DNA of 64,000 nucleotides from Roseovarius sp. MMSF_3359. GTDB taxonomy: Bacteria > Pseudomonadota > Alphaproteobacteria > Rhodobacterales > Rhodobacteraceae. Below, in pieces: positions 23,923-31,694 of the stretch; positions within the stretch are counted from its first letter, which is position 1; each line of letters opens with the position of its first letter. Position numbers and translations under genes: made by a program. The notes beneath the pieces are model-generated. The model worked only from the letters and a program-made list of their open reading frames with translations, did not search any database and had not been told where the DNA came from. The stretch covers positions 1 through 64,000 of the forward strand of contig NZ_JASHJC010000007.1 in NCBI RefSeq assembly GCF_030733385.1, written 5' to 3'.

Positions 23923-24285
23923 ATGACCCACAGCCCCGAACCCCTCGAAGGCGCGCCGCTGATTGCGCCGTCCAGCACCGATCACCCGCTCTACGATCAG
24001 ATCGTCGAGGCCTGTCGGTCCGTGTACGACCCCGAGATCCCGGTGAACATCTATGATCTCGGCCTGATCTACACCATTGAGATCGACGGTGAAAATGCCG
24101 TCAATGTCATCATGAGCCTGACCGCCCCAGGCTGCCCCGTGGCCGGTGAAATGCCCGGCTGGGTGGCCGAGGCGATTGAGCCGCTGCCGGGCGTGAAACA
24201 GGTCGATGTGCAGCTCACCTGGGAGCCGCCCTGGGGGATGGACATGATGAGCGACGAAGCCCGTCTCGAACTGGGTTTCATGTAG
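23923..24285 (+). CDS. sufT: SufT-like Fe-S cluster assembly protein (MIP18/DUF59)
   Basis: The 120-residue protein of the DUF59/PaaD family helps maturation of Fe-S proteins in the cytoplasm. VYDPEIPVNIYDLGLIY and TAPGCPVAGEMPGWV are the conserved family segments, and the second contains the reactive Cys. I chose the ATG at 23923 with AGGA seven bases upstream. A GTG directly before it is also possible. An A-type carrier gene follows after 29 bases, which supports an iron-sulfur role. Confidence 0.9.
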   Translation: MTHSPEPLEGAPLIAPSSTDHPLYDQIVEACRSVYDPEIPVNIYDLGLIYTIEIDGENAVNVIMSLTAPGCPVAGEMPGWVAEAIEPLPGVKQVDVQLTWEPPWGMDMMSDEARLELGFM

Positions 24286-24314
24286 ATGAACCAAAGGATT
24301 GCAAGGCGAAGCTG

Positions 24315-24665
24315 ATGTTTGGCATTCCCGGAAAACAGGCCGTCACCATGACCGACGCCGCCGCGACGCAAATCGCGAAACTCATGGCCAAGGACGGTCA
24401 TGAGGGGTTGCGCATCGGCGTCAAGAAAGGCGGCTGCGCGGGCATGGAATACACGATGGATTACGTTACCGAAGTCGACCCAAACGATGAGGTCGTGGAG
24501 CAGGATGGCGCGCGGGTCATGATCGCCCCCATGGCGCAGATGTTCCTCTTTGGCACCGAAATAGATTATAAGGTCTCATTGTTGGAATCGGGTTTCCAGT
24601 TCAACAATCCCAATGTGACCGAGGCTTGCGGCTGCGGTGAATCGATCAAGTTCGAAGGCATGTAA
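24315..24665 (+). CDS. A-type Fe-S carrier (HesB/IscA/SufA family)
   Basis: The 116-residue protein opens with VTMTDAAATQIAKLMA and contains the three family cysteines in KKGGCAGMEY (about residue 41) and ACGCGES near the C-terminus (CxC). Such proteins accept and deliver [2Fe-2S] or [4Fe-4S] clusters. It lies 29 bases after the SufT-like gene and 39 bases before tpiA, so these three may be one transcript. The rest of a suf operon is not in this window. Confidence 0.93.
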   Translation: MFGIPGKQAVTMTDAAATQIAKLMAKDGHEGLRIGVKKGGCAGMEYTMDYVTEVDPNDEVVEQDGARVMIAPMAQMFLFGTEIDYKVSLLESGFQFNNPNVTEACGCGESIKFEGM

Positions 24666-24704
24666 GCCGGACCGCAAGGCGCTGTAATCAAGAAAGAAAA
24701 TAAC

Positions 24705-25460
24705 GTGAGCAGACGCAGACTTGCCGCCGGCAACTGGAAGATGAACGGCACAAGCGCCGCCCTTTCCGAACTCCATTCCCTCATTACCGCTCATTCCGAC
24801 CCTGCGGTCGATATCCTGATCTGCCCGCCCGCGACGCTCCTGCATCAGGCCGCGCAGATCGCGGCACAGAGCCCGCTCCATATCGGCGGACAGGATTGCC
24901 ACGTCGACGCAAGTGGTGCCCATACGGGCGACGTTTCCGCGCCGATGCTGACCGATGCCGGTGCGACCCACGTCATCCTCGGCCATTCGGAACGCCGTGA
25001 AAACCATGACGAAACAAGCGAACTGACCCGCGAAAAGGCAAAAACCGCCCAAGCCGCGGGCCTTACCACGATCATCTGCCTCGGCGAAAGCCTGGCCCAA
25101 CGGGAGGCGAAGAACACCCTCGACATCATCGCGGGACAGCTTTCACTCTCCGTCCCCGACGCCAGCACGGCGGAAAACACGGTCATCGCCTACGAGCCGA
25201 TCTGGGCCATCGGCACCGGCCTCACGCCCTCGGTCGAACAGATCGACGAAGTGCATGATTTCATCCGCACCCGCCTGGTTGCACGCTTCGGCCCCGAGAT
25301 CGGTGATGGCATCCGTCTGCTCTATGGCGGGTCGGTCAAGCCGGGGAATGCCGCCGAAATCTTCGCCACCGACAATGTCGATGGCGCGCTCGTCGGCGGT
25401 GCCAGCCTCAAGGCGGCAGATTTCTCACCGATCATCACGGCGCTCGAAGCCAGCTTCTGA
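24705..25460 (+). CDS. tpiA: triosephosphate isomerase
   Basis: The 251-residue TIM-barrel enzyme interconverts glyceraldehyde 3-phosphate and dihydroxyacetone phosphate. Catalytic residues are visible: Lys in AGNWKMNG (Lys12), His in LGHSERR, and Glu in YEPIWAIGTG, plus the phosphate loop LYGGSVK. The start is GTG at 24705; the leader AAGAAAG is a modest ribosome site. It is a housekeeping glycolysis/gluconeogenesis gene that follows two Fe-S genes. Confidence 0.97.
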   Translation: MSRRRLAAGNWKMNGTSAALSELHSLITAHSDPAVDILICPPATLLHQAAQIAAQSPLHIGGQDCHVDASGAHTGDVSAPMLTDAGATHVILGHSERRENHDETSELTREKAKTAQAAGLTTIICLGESLAQREAKNTLDIIAGQLSLSVPDASTAENTVIAYEPIWAIGTGLTPSVEQIDEVHDFIRTRLVARFGPEIGDGIRLLYGGSVKPGNAAEIFATDNVDGALVGGASLKAADFSPIITALEASF

Positions 25461-25485
25461 CCTTGCAGGGAGGGAAACCTGCACA

Positions 25486-25517
25486 AAGGCGACACATCTG
25501 ACATGATGCGTCGCCTT
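25486..25517. terminator. hairpin between tpiA and dctM (convergent)
   Basis: AAGGCGAC (25486-25493) pairs with GTCGCCTT (25510-25517), with an additional inner CATC/GATG pairing. Both strands lack a long T run, but its place between two convergent stop codons fits a bidirectional transcription stop. A smaller GCAGG/CCTGC hairpin lies at 25465-25482. Confidence 0.65.
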
Positions 25518-25561
25518 CACACTTGCGGATAGAGCGCGCGGAAGCGCACATTTGGATTACC

Positions 25562-26938
25562 CTACTTCACAACGATCTCCGGCCCCATGAACGTATTGGG
25601 CAGGAAGGTCGAGAGCCATGGGATATAGGTCACCATGATGAGGAAGACGAAGAGCACCGCCAGGAACGGCAGCGCGGCACGCACCACGCTCATCATCGGC
25701 ATCCCCGCCACGCCCGAAGTCACGAAGAGGTTGAGGCCCACGGGCGGCGTGATCATCCCGATCTCCATGTTGACCACCATGATGATCCCGAGGTGAATCG
25801 GGTCGATGCCCAGCTCGATGGCAATCGGAAAGACCAGCGGCGCGACGATCACCAGAAGCCCCGACGGCTCCATGAACTGCCCACCGATCAGCAGGATCAC
25901 GTTCACCACGATCAGGAACATGACCGGACCAAAGCCCGCATCCAGCATCGCGTTGGCGATCGTCTGCGGCACCTGCTCGTCGGTCAGCACATGCTTCAGG
26001 ATCAACGCATTGGCGATCACAAAGAGAAGCGTCACTGTCAGCTTCCCGGCCTCGAAAAGCGTGCGCTTGGTGTCGCCGTGAAACAGCGCCGTAACCAGCG
26101 CCTGCGGCTTGCGGAAAAGGCTGATCTTGCCGCCCTGCCCGTCATCCGCGAGCGGCCCCATATCCTTGTAGACAAAGCTCGCGATGAGGAAGGCGTAAAC
26201 CGCCGCCACCGCCGCGGCCTCGGTCGGGGTGAAGATACCGCCGTAAATTCCCCCGAGGATAATCACGATCAGGAACAGACCCCATGCCGCATCACGCCCG
26301 GACGCGAATATCTCGCCCCAGCCAAGCCAATCGCCCTTGGGCAGGTTCTTGACCTTGGCCATCACGTAGATCGTAACCATCAGCATGAACCCCGCCAGTA
26401 GCCCCGGGATGACGCCCGCAAGGAACATCCGCCCCACCGACACCTCGACCGCGGCGGCATAGACCACCATGACGATCGACGGCGGGATCAGGATGCCCAG
26501 TGTGCCCGCGTTACAGATCACGCCGGCGGCAAATTCCTTGGTGTATCCTACCTGCCGCATCCCCGCGATGACGATCGTCCCGATGGCGACCACCGTGGCC
26601 GGGGACGACCCCGAAAGCGCGGCGAAAAGCATGCAAGCGAACACACCCGCGATCGCCAGACCACCGGGCAGATGCCCGACGCAGGCGATGGAAAACCGGA
26701 TGATCCGCTGCGCCACGCCGCCCGTGGTCATGAAACTGGAGGCGAGGATGAAGAACGGGATGGCCAGCAGGGTAAAATGTCCATGGAATGCTTCGAACAA
26801 AGTATTGGCGACCGAGGCCAGCGTGCTTTCGGAATAGATCAGCAGGAAGATCGTCGAGGACAGGCCCAGGGAAACGGCAATCGGCACACCGATCAGCAAA
26901 AGGCCAATCACCATGCCAAAGAGGATGACAACTTCCAT
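25562..26938 (-). CDS. dctM: TRAP C4-dicarboxylate transporter large permease (system 2)
   Basis: The 458-residue inner-membrane protein has about 12-13 helices. Family segments are IPFFILASSFMTTGGVAQRI, FAALSGSSPATVVAIG, GTLGILIPPSIVMVVYAA and MITPPVGLNLFV. It resembles the DctM of Rhodobacter dicarboxylate systems, including the insertion near residues 235-290 that enlarges the protein. The start codon shares one base with the dctQ stop (TGATG). The gene order dctP-dctQ-dctM with dctBD upstream on the same strand supports malate/succinate/fumarate uptake. Confidence 0.96.
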   Translation of the reverse strand: MEVVILFGMVIGLLLIGVPIAVSLGLSSTIFLLIYSESTLASVANTLFEAFHGHFTLLAIPFFILASSFMTTGGVAQRIIRFSIACVGHLPGGLAIAGVFACMLFAALSGSSPATVVAIGTIVIAGMRQVGYTKEFAAGVICNAGTLGILIPPSIVMVVYAAAVEVSVGRMFLAGVIPGLLAGFMLMVTIYVMAKVKNLPKGDWLGWGEIFASGRDAAWGLFLIVIILGGIYGGIFTPTEAAAVAAVYAFLIASFVYKDMGPLADDGQGGKISLFRKPQALVTALFHGDTKRTLFEAGKLTVTLLFVIANALILKHVLTDEQVPQTIANAMLDAGFGPVMFLIVVNVILLIGGQFMEPSGLLVIVAPLVFPIAIELGIDPIHLGIIMVVNMEIGMITPPVGLNLFVTSGVAGMPMMSVVRAALPFLAVLFVFLIMVTYIPWLSTFLPNTFMGPEIVVK

Positions 26939-27603
26939 CAGACATCTCCCTCCTGCTTGGCGCGCGCTTCTTCAAGCTCGTCCTCGACCTCGTGGCTGGC
27001 CACAAGGCGGTCGACCTCCCCGCGCCAAATCTGTACCGCCATCTGCGCAAACCGGATGACAAGCAGCAGCATCGACAGCGGCAGAACAATATAAGGGATC
27101 ACCTTGGGCAGTTTCTCGTAGCTTTCGCCGTAATTGATCAGGTCCTCAAGAAAGGCGAAGAGGCCGATCATCGGCACATCCTCTACCTCGTAGAAACTTT
27201 GACTGCGGGCGGTGGTGTCGAAACCGGTCGGGAACCAGCGCCCCGAGGTGGGCGGCAGATCGGCAAAGACCGCCCAGTAATCATAGGTTCCTTTCAGCAA
27301 AAGCAGGGAAAACACCAAGCAACACGCCACCGAAATCAGCGCCATGACCCGCGCCGTGGCGGGCGAGACCATGTTGATGATCGCGTCGACCCCCAGATGG
27401 GCGTGTTTCTTGACCGCATAGGAAGCGCCCAAGAGCACCAGCCAAGCAAACAAGAAAACGGTCAACTCGACTGCCCACAGAATATTCGAGCTGAAGACAT
27501 AGCGCACAATCACATTGGCAAAGGTGATCACGGTCATCAGGCCGATCAGCGCGGCGATGATGGTCTCTTCGATCCTGTCGGAAAATGACTGGCTGGTCTG
27601 CAT
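26938..27603 (-). CDS. dctQ: TRAP C4-dicarboxylate transporter small permease (system 2)
   Basis: The 221-residue protein has four membrane helices (about 12-33, 47-65, 88-108 and 165-190). It is the DctQ link between binding protein and DctM. A loop of about 55 residues between helices 3 and 4 is longer than usual but known in the dicarboxylate type. I chose the ATG at 27603, which has a strong GCAGGAGG leader; the open frame continues 57 bases further. The C-terminal 25 residues are acidic and cytoplasmic. Confidence 0.94.
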   Translation of the reverse strand: MQTSQSFSDRIEETIIAALIGLMTVITFANVIVRYVFSSNILWAVELTVFLFAWLVLLGASYAVKKHAHLGVDAIINMVSPATARVMALISVACCLVFSLLLLKGTYDYWAVFADLPPTSGRWFPTGFDTTARSQSFYEVEDVPMIGLFAFLEDLINYGESYEKLPKVIPYIVLPLSMLLLVIRFAQMAVQIWRGEVDRLVASHEVEDELEEARAKQEGDV

Positions 27604-27692
27604 GGTCCCCTCCTGCAGATGCGTCGTAAATGTCGGGCGGGCCAATAGATCTCGGCCCACCCGGTATCAGGCTGCGCTTCAGCGCCGGTGCC

Positions 27693-28694
27693 TTACATGC
27701 TGGCGTTGATCGCCTGCGCCGCGTCGATGTTTTCCTGGCCCACATCGTCCTTGAACTGCTCCCAGACGGGCTTCATCGCCTCGACCCAGGCTTCGCGCTG
27801 TTCAGGCGTCAGTTGGCGCACAACACCGCCCGCGTCGATGATCGACTGCTTGGCGTCGTTGTTGACCGAGGTGCTTTCCTTGTTCCGGGTCTCGGTCACC
27901 TCGGCGAGGATGGTCAAGAACTGCTCACGCACATCCGGCTCCAGGCTGTTGAGCCAATCGACATTGGTCACCACCAGGTAGTCGATGATGCCGTGGTTGG
28001 TCTCGGTCACGCCGTCCTGCACTTCGAAGAACTTCTTGCCAAAGATGTTGGACCAGGTGTTCTCCTGCCCGTCCACGGTGCCCTGTTGCAGGCCGCCATA
28101 GACTTCGGAAAAGGCCATTTTCTGAGGGTTGCCGCCGATGGCTTCCATCTGGGCCACAAGCACATCCGAGGATTGGACGCGGAACTTGAGGCCATTGGCA
28201 TCCGACGGATCAATCAGCGGCTTGTTGGCCGACATCTGCTTCATGCCATTGTGCCAATAGGCCAGCCCCTGCAGACCACGGCGCTGCATGCTGTCCAAAA
28301 GCGCCTGACCGTTATCCGAGGCCTGGAAGGCTTCGACGGCGTTGATGTCCTTGAACATGAAAGGCAGGTCGAAGATGCGGAATTGCTTGGTGAATTTCTC
28401 GAATTTCGACAGGCTGGGCGCGGCCAGTTGCACATCGCCCTGAAGCATCGCTTCGAGAACCTTGTTGTCGTTATAGAGCGTGGAGTTCGGATAGACCTCC
28501 ATGCACATCTTGCCGTTCATCTCTTCGTTCACCCGCTGTTCAAGCAGCGAGGCCGCGATCCCCTTGGGGTGTTTGTCGGTATTGGTCACATGGCTGAACT
28601 TGACGACAACTTCGCCATCATCGCAGGCCGCAGTCGCCGCGTTTGCAGTCACCGTCAGCGCCATGGCCGTTGCAGCAGCAGTCAGAAATTTCAT
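27693..28694 (-). CDS. dctP: TRAP C4-dicarboxylate-binding protein (system 2)
   Basis: The 333-residue periplasmic protein has a signal peptide cleaved around residue 20-23 (TANA-ATAAC). VVVKFSHVTNTDKHPKGIAA and GLKFRVQSSDVLVAQMEAIG, which contains the carboxylate-binding Arg, match DctP of Rhodobacter capsulatus-type systems, as does EVYGGLQQGTVDGQENTWSN. The gene is first in dctPQM. A 285-base upstream region contains tandem DctD-like operators (28885-28935). Confidence 0.96.
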   Translation of the reverse strand: MKFLTAAATAMALTVTANAATAACDDGEVVVKFSHVTNTDKHPKGIAASLLEQRVNEEMNGKMCMEVYPNSTLYNDNKVLEAMLQGDVQLAAPSLSKFEKFTKQFRIFDLPFMFKDINAVEAFQASDNGQALLDSMQRRGLQGLAYWHNGMKQMSANKPLIDPSDANGLKFRVQSSDVLVAQMEAIGGNPQKMAFSEVYGGLQQGTVDGQENTWSNIFGKKFFEVQDGVTETNHGIIDYLVVTNVDWLNSLEPDVREQFLTILAEVTETRNKESTSVNNDAKQSIIDAGGVVRQLTPEQREAWVEAMKPVWEQFKDDVGQENIDAAQAINASM

Positions 28695-28839
28695 GAGGTG
28701 TCTCCTCCCATAATTGAGACATTGCCAAAATCCCCGGTGGGCCGGGGAGGTGCCTGCGTATGTTTCCCCACTCCCGGGAACGACACAAGGATGAGTTGGG
28801 ATTTGGTAAGTGCCGTGAATTTTGCCATTTAATTCAGTG

Positions 28840-28863
28840 TTTTGGCGAAATTACCGGCCAAAA
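28840..28863. promoter_or_regulatory. inverted repeat upstream of dctP
   Basis: TTTTGGC (28840-28846) and GCCAAAA (28857-28863) form a seven-base inverted repeat with a ten-base spacer, about 150 bases before the dctP start and close to the DctD-like operators. It may be the site of a second regulator. No factor can be named. Confidence 0.35.
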
Positions 28864-28884
28864 CCAACGATCCGACGGCAGGGG

Positions 28885-28935
28885 CATGTGCGGAAATCCG
28901 CACATGTTTCAAATCGCCTGTGTGAAATTCCGCAC
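28885..28935. promoter_or_regulatory. tandem DctD-like upstream activator sites of dctP
   Basis: Site 1 (28885-28906) is a perfect palindrome with ten-base arms and a two-base centre; its core is GTGCGGAAATCCGCAC at 28888-28903. Site 2 (28920-28935) matches that core at 13 of 16 positions. Their centres are 32 bases apart, three helical turns, so two dimers would sit on one DNA face. They lie about 190-240 bases upstream of dctP. From memory, rhizobial DctD sites at dctA are also tandem and of this type. dctBD is encoded 2 kb away. Confidence 0.65.
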
Positions 28936-28981
28936 GGATTGGGCGCGGCTTCCGGCGGGCCTCGTGGCAGGCCCCCGCCCG

Positions 28982-30307
28982 TTACCAGACGCGCTTGGTC
29001 GCGAGCCCGACACCGGCCAGCACAAGCAGGACCGCGATCCAGTTGACGCCAATCGCATTGGCCGCGCCGATCCCGTTCAACGCCATCATCACAAGGCCCC
29101 CGCAGGTCACCAACGCGCCGGCGATGGATTGCGACGGGCCGGGCTGCGCCTCGCGCGCGGCGCGGCTGCCGGATTCGAAGCGCAGGAAGATGAGCACGAG
29201 CGGGATCAGGAACAGGACATAAAGCCCGACCCAGACCGGACGGAGCGCCCACCAAAGCCCACTGCCCGGTGCCATTTCAAGACCGATACCGCCCAGCAGG
29301 ACCGCAAACCCGATGATCCCGATCATGGCCGTGATGTGCCACAGGTAGACCGACATGATCATCTGGTTGAGCAGAATGACCCAGGCCCAGGGGCGTGTAT
29401 TGCGCAGCCAGGCAGAGACTGGCCCGCTGACCAGGAGGATCGTGCCGATCTGCACGCAGCCGATGGCAAGCATCGCAGTCGTGGGCGGGCGGGTGTTGGA
29501 AATCTCCTCACCCGGAACACTGACCATGCCGACCGGAAAGCCAAGCTGCGCGATCAGCACATAAAGCCAGGCCACCCCAAGCGCGATCAGCGCCAGCGCA
29601 TAGATGGTCGGCCGGTCATTGCCGCGCCACCAATATCCGAGCTGATGCACGGCCAGCCATACAAAGCCATAGTTCGACCAGCGCAGCCACTGCTGATCCA
29701 TACTGAAGGCGATGGTATCGACGGCAATCGCGCCAAGGGCCAGCAGGATGACCGACAGGAACCCGATCCGGTCCCAGACGGCCATCGTCACCGGCACCGC
29801 GACGGTAATGACAATGTACACGGCAAGGAACCAGATCGGCACCAGGGCCGCCTGCGACGCAGCACCGATCAGGTCGGGTGACACGCCCATCTTCCCCGCG
29901 ATAAAGGCCAGCACCGCCCAGACCAGCACCAACGGCACCGTCGGTTTCAAAAGTCGCGCCAGCCGGGTCGAGGCCCATATGCGCGCCTTTTCCGGATCCT
30001 TGCGGGCCGAACTCCATGACAGGCTATTGGAAAACCCGCCGACAAAGAAGAAGACCGGCATGACCTGGAACAGCCAGGTCGCGTATTGGGTCCAGGGTTG
30101 TTCGGCCAGAAGGATGGCCAGTTCGACCTCGCCCCCGCGGATCACCGCTGCGACCAGCAACCAATGGCCGAGCACCACGAACATGATCGCCACGGCGCGA
30201 TAGAAATCGACAGCGCGATTGCGATTTTCGGGCGTGCGTTCGGCGGCCCATCTGGCGGCGGCAAACATACCCTTGGGCATGGTGTCGGGGGAGGTCGTGT
30301 CACTCAT
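28982..30307 (-). CDS. acyltransferase 3 family membrane protein
   Basis: The 441-residue protein has about ten membrane helices and the acyltransferase 3 fold: AVDFYRAVAIMFVVLGHWL carries the conserved Arg and His of the family, PVFFFVGGF the second block and VYLWHITAM a later one. Such enzymes O-acylate sugars of envelope polysaccharides using a cytoplasmic acyl donor. I chose the ATG at 30307 with GCAGGA upstream; an ATG 24 bases earlier has no ribosome site. It lies between dctP and dctD on the same strand, which breaks the usual dctPQM-dctBD adjacency; a link to dicarboxylate transport is not evident. Confidence 0.88.
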   Translation of the reverse strand: MSDTTSPDTMPKGMFAAARWAAERTPENRNRAVDFYRAVAIMFVVLGHWLLVAAVIRGGEVELAILLAEQPWTQYATWLFQVMPVFFFVGGFSNSLSWSSARKDPEKARIWASTRLARLLKPTVPLVLVWAVLAFIAGKMGVSPDLIGAASQAALVPIWFLAVYIVITVAVPVTMAVWDRIGFLSVILLALGAIAVDTIAFSMDQQWLRWSNYGFVWLAVHQLGYWWRGNDRPTIYALALIALGVAWLYVLIAQLGFPVGMVSVPGEEISNTRPPTTAMLAIGCVQIGTILLVSGPVSAWLRNTRPWAWVILLNQMIMSVYLWHITAMIGIIGFAVLLGGIGLEMAPGSGLWWALRPVWVGLYVLFLIPLVLIFLRFESGSRAAREAQPGPSQSIAGALVTCGGLVMMALNGIGAANAIGVNWIAVLLVLAGVGLATKRVW

Positions 30308-30464
30308 GGCGTCCTGCTCGCTCTTTATCATTGCACCAGGAAAGGTGCTGTCTGCGGTTATCAGGCAAGCCTAGCATGGCGATTTCGGTGCCAAAAACGG
30401 GCAATTTTCGGATCAATGCCGTTTTCAGCCGCCCGTCGCCTATTCGCCACCCCTGGCCAAGGGA

Positions 30465-31694
30465 TCAACGGCGATATTCTTCGGCGCGGATCTGGTGACG
30501 GGACAGCTTGTCGTAAAAGGTCTTGCGCGGCAGGCGCAGCGCCTTGGCGGTATCCGTGGCGTTGCCCGCATGGCGCTGCAGCGCTGAGATAAGCAGCGCG
30601 CGTTCGACCCGCGCCATCTGATCCGCAAGGCCCATCTCCGCCGGGTCGGTCGCATCGTCGGCCAGTCCCAGGACGAACCGCATCGCGGCACTCATCAGCG
30701 ACCGCGCGTTGCCGGGCCAATCCTGCGCCATCAGCCCGGCCTGGTGATCCGGCGTAATCTCGGGGGCAGGCAAGCCCGCCTGCTCCGCCGCCTGTGCCAC
30801 GTAGTGACGGAAAAGCACGGGGATATCCTCGGGGCGCTCGGACAGGGCCGGTATGCGCACGGTCACCCCCTCCAGCCGATAGAAGAGATCGGCGTTGAAC
30901 TGCCCTGCCCCGGCAAGCGCGCGCATGTCGGCTGTTGACCCGGCGATGACGCGGAAATCGGTGCCTCTTTCGATCTGCTCCAATGCCTCGAACTGCGTCT
31001 CAACGGGCAACATCTGGATCTCGTCGATGAAAAGACTGCCGCCCAGCGCCGCCTCGCAGGCATTGCGAAACCCGGTCGGGTCAAGCGCACCGCCGGGTTT
31101 CTTGACGAAGGGTCCCGTGGCGGCATCGGACATGAGATGCACCACCTCGGCCACCTTCGACACCCCCGCCCCCGGCGGTCCGGTCACCAGGACTTCGGTC
31201 CGGCTGCCTGCGGCAACACGCACTTTCTGGCGCAGCTCACGCGCGTGATCCGATGTGCCAAAGAGCATCCGCGCGGCAGGATCGCCGGTCTCCAGCTGTT
31301 TCTTCAGGCGGCGGTTTTCAAGCACCAGGCGCCGCGCCCCCAACGCCCGCTGCAACACCGGCACCAGCGCCGCTGGCGCGCAGGGCTTCTCAAGGAAATC
31401 GAACGCACCTTGCGACATGGCGTTCACCGCCATCGGCACGTCCCCCTCACCGGTCAGCAGGATCACCGGCAGGTCCGGATCGACCTCATGGGCATACGCC
31501 AGAAGGTGGAACCCGTCCCGCCCGGGCATGCGGATATCCGACAGGATAACACCATCGAAGCCGGACGAAATGTGATCCTTGGCCTCGATGAATGATCCCA
31601 CCGCCAGGGGCGAGAAATCATGCAGGTCCAGTGTCTGGGCCAGCGCCTCGCGAATTTCGCGGTCGTCATCCACCACCAGGACCGTATCGGTCAT
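30465..31694 (-). CDS. dctD: DctD-type response regulator with degenerate AAA+ domain (no GAFTGA)
   Basis: The 409-residue protein has a receiver domain (1-120; Asp10/11, phospho-Asp53, Lys103), an AAA+ domain (about 145-340) and a Fis-type HTH (about 365-405). Two key features of sigma-54 activators are altered. Walker A reads GPPGAGVSK, with Val178 where Lys is expected. The GAFTGA loop is absent: only about 46 residues separate Walker A from Walker B (SLFIDEI), too few to hold it. It may therefore regulate a sigma-70 promoter, as known for Rhodobacter capsulatus NtrC. Its start overlaps the dctB stop (ATGA). Confidence 0.9.
   Translation of the reverse strand: MTDTVLVVDDDREIREALAQTLDLHDFSPLAVGSFIEAKDHISSGFDGVILSDIRMPGRDGFHLLAYAHEVDPDLPVILLTGEGDVPMAVNAMSQGAFDFLEKPCAPAALVPVLQRALGARRLVLENRRLKKQLETGDPAARMLFGTSDHARELRQKVRVAAGSRTEVLVTGPPGAGVSKVAEVVHLMSDAATGPFVKKPGGALDPTGFRNACEAALGGSLFIDEIQMLPVETQFEALEQIERGTDFRVIAGSTADMRALAGAGQFNADLFYRLEGVTVRIPALSERPEDIPVLFRHYVAQAAEQAGLPAPEITPDHQAGLMAQDWPGNARSLMSAAMRFVLGLADDATDPAEMGLADQMARVERALLISALQRHAGNATDTAKALRLPRKTFYDKLSRHQIRAEEYRR

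Noticed and set aside
28755..28770. Possible sigma-54 promoter TGGGGAAACATACGCA upstream of dctP
   Set aside because: Only the invariant GG and GC match at the right spacing, the rest of the consensus is poor, and the local DctD lacks the GAFTGA loop needed for sigma-54 activation.
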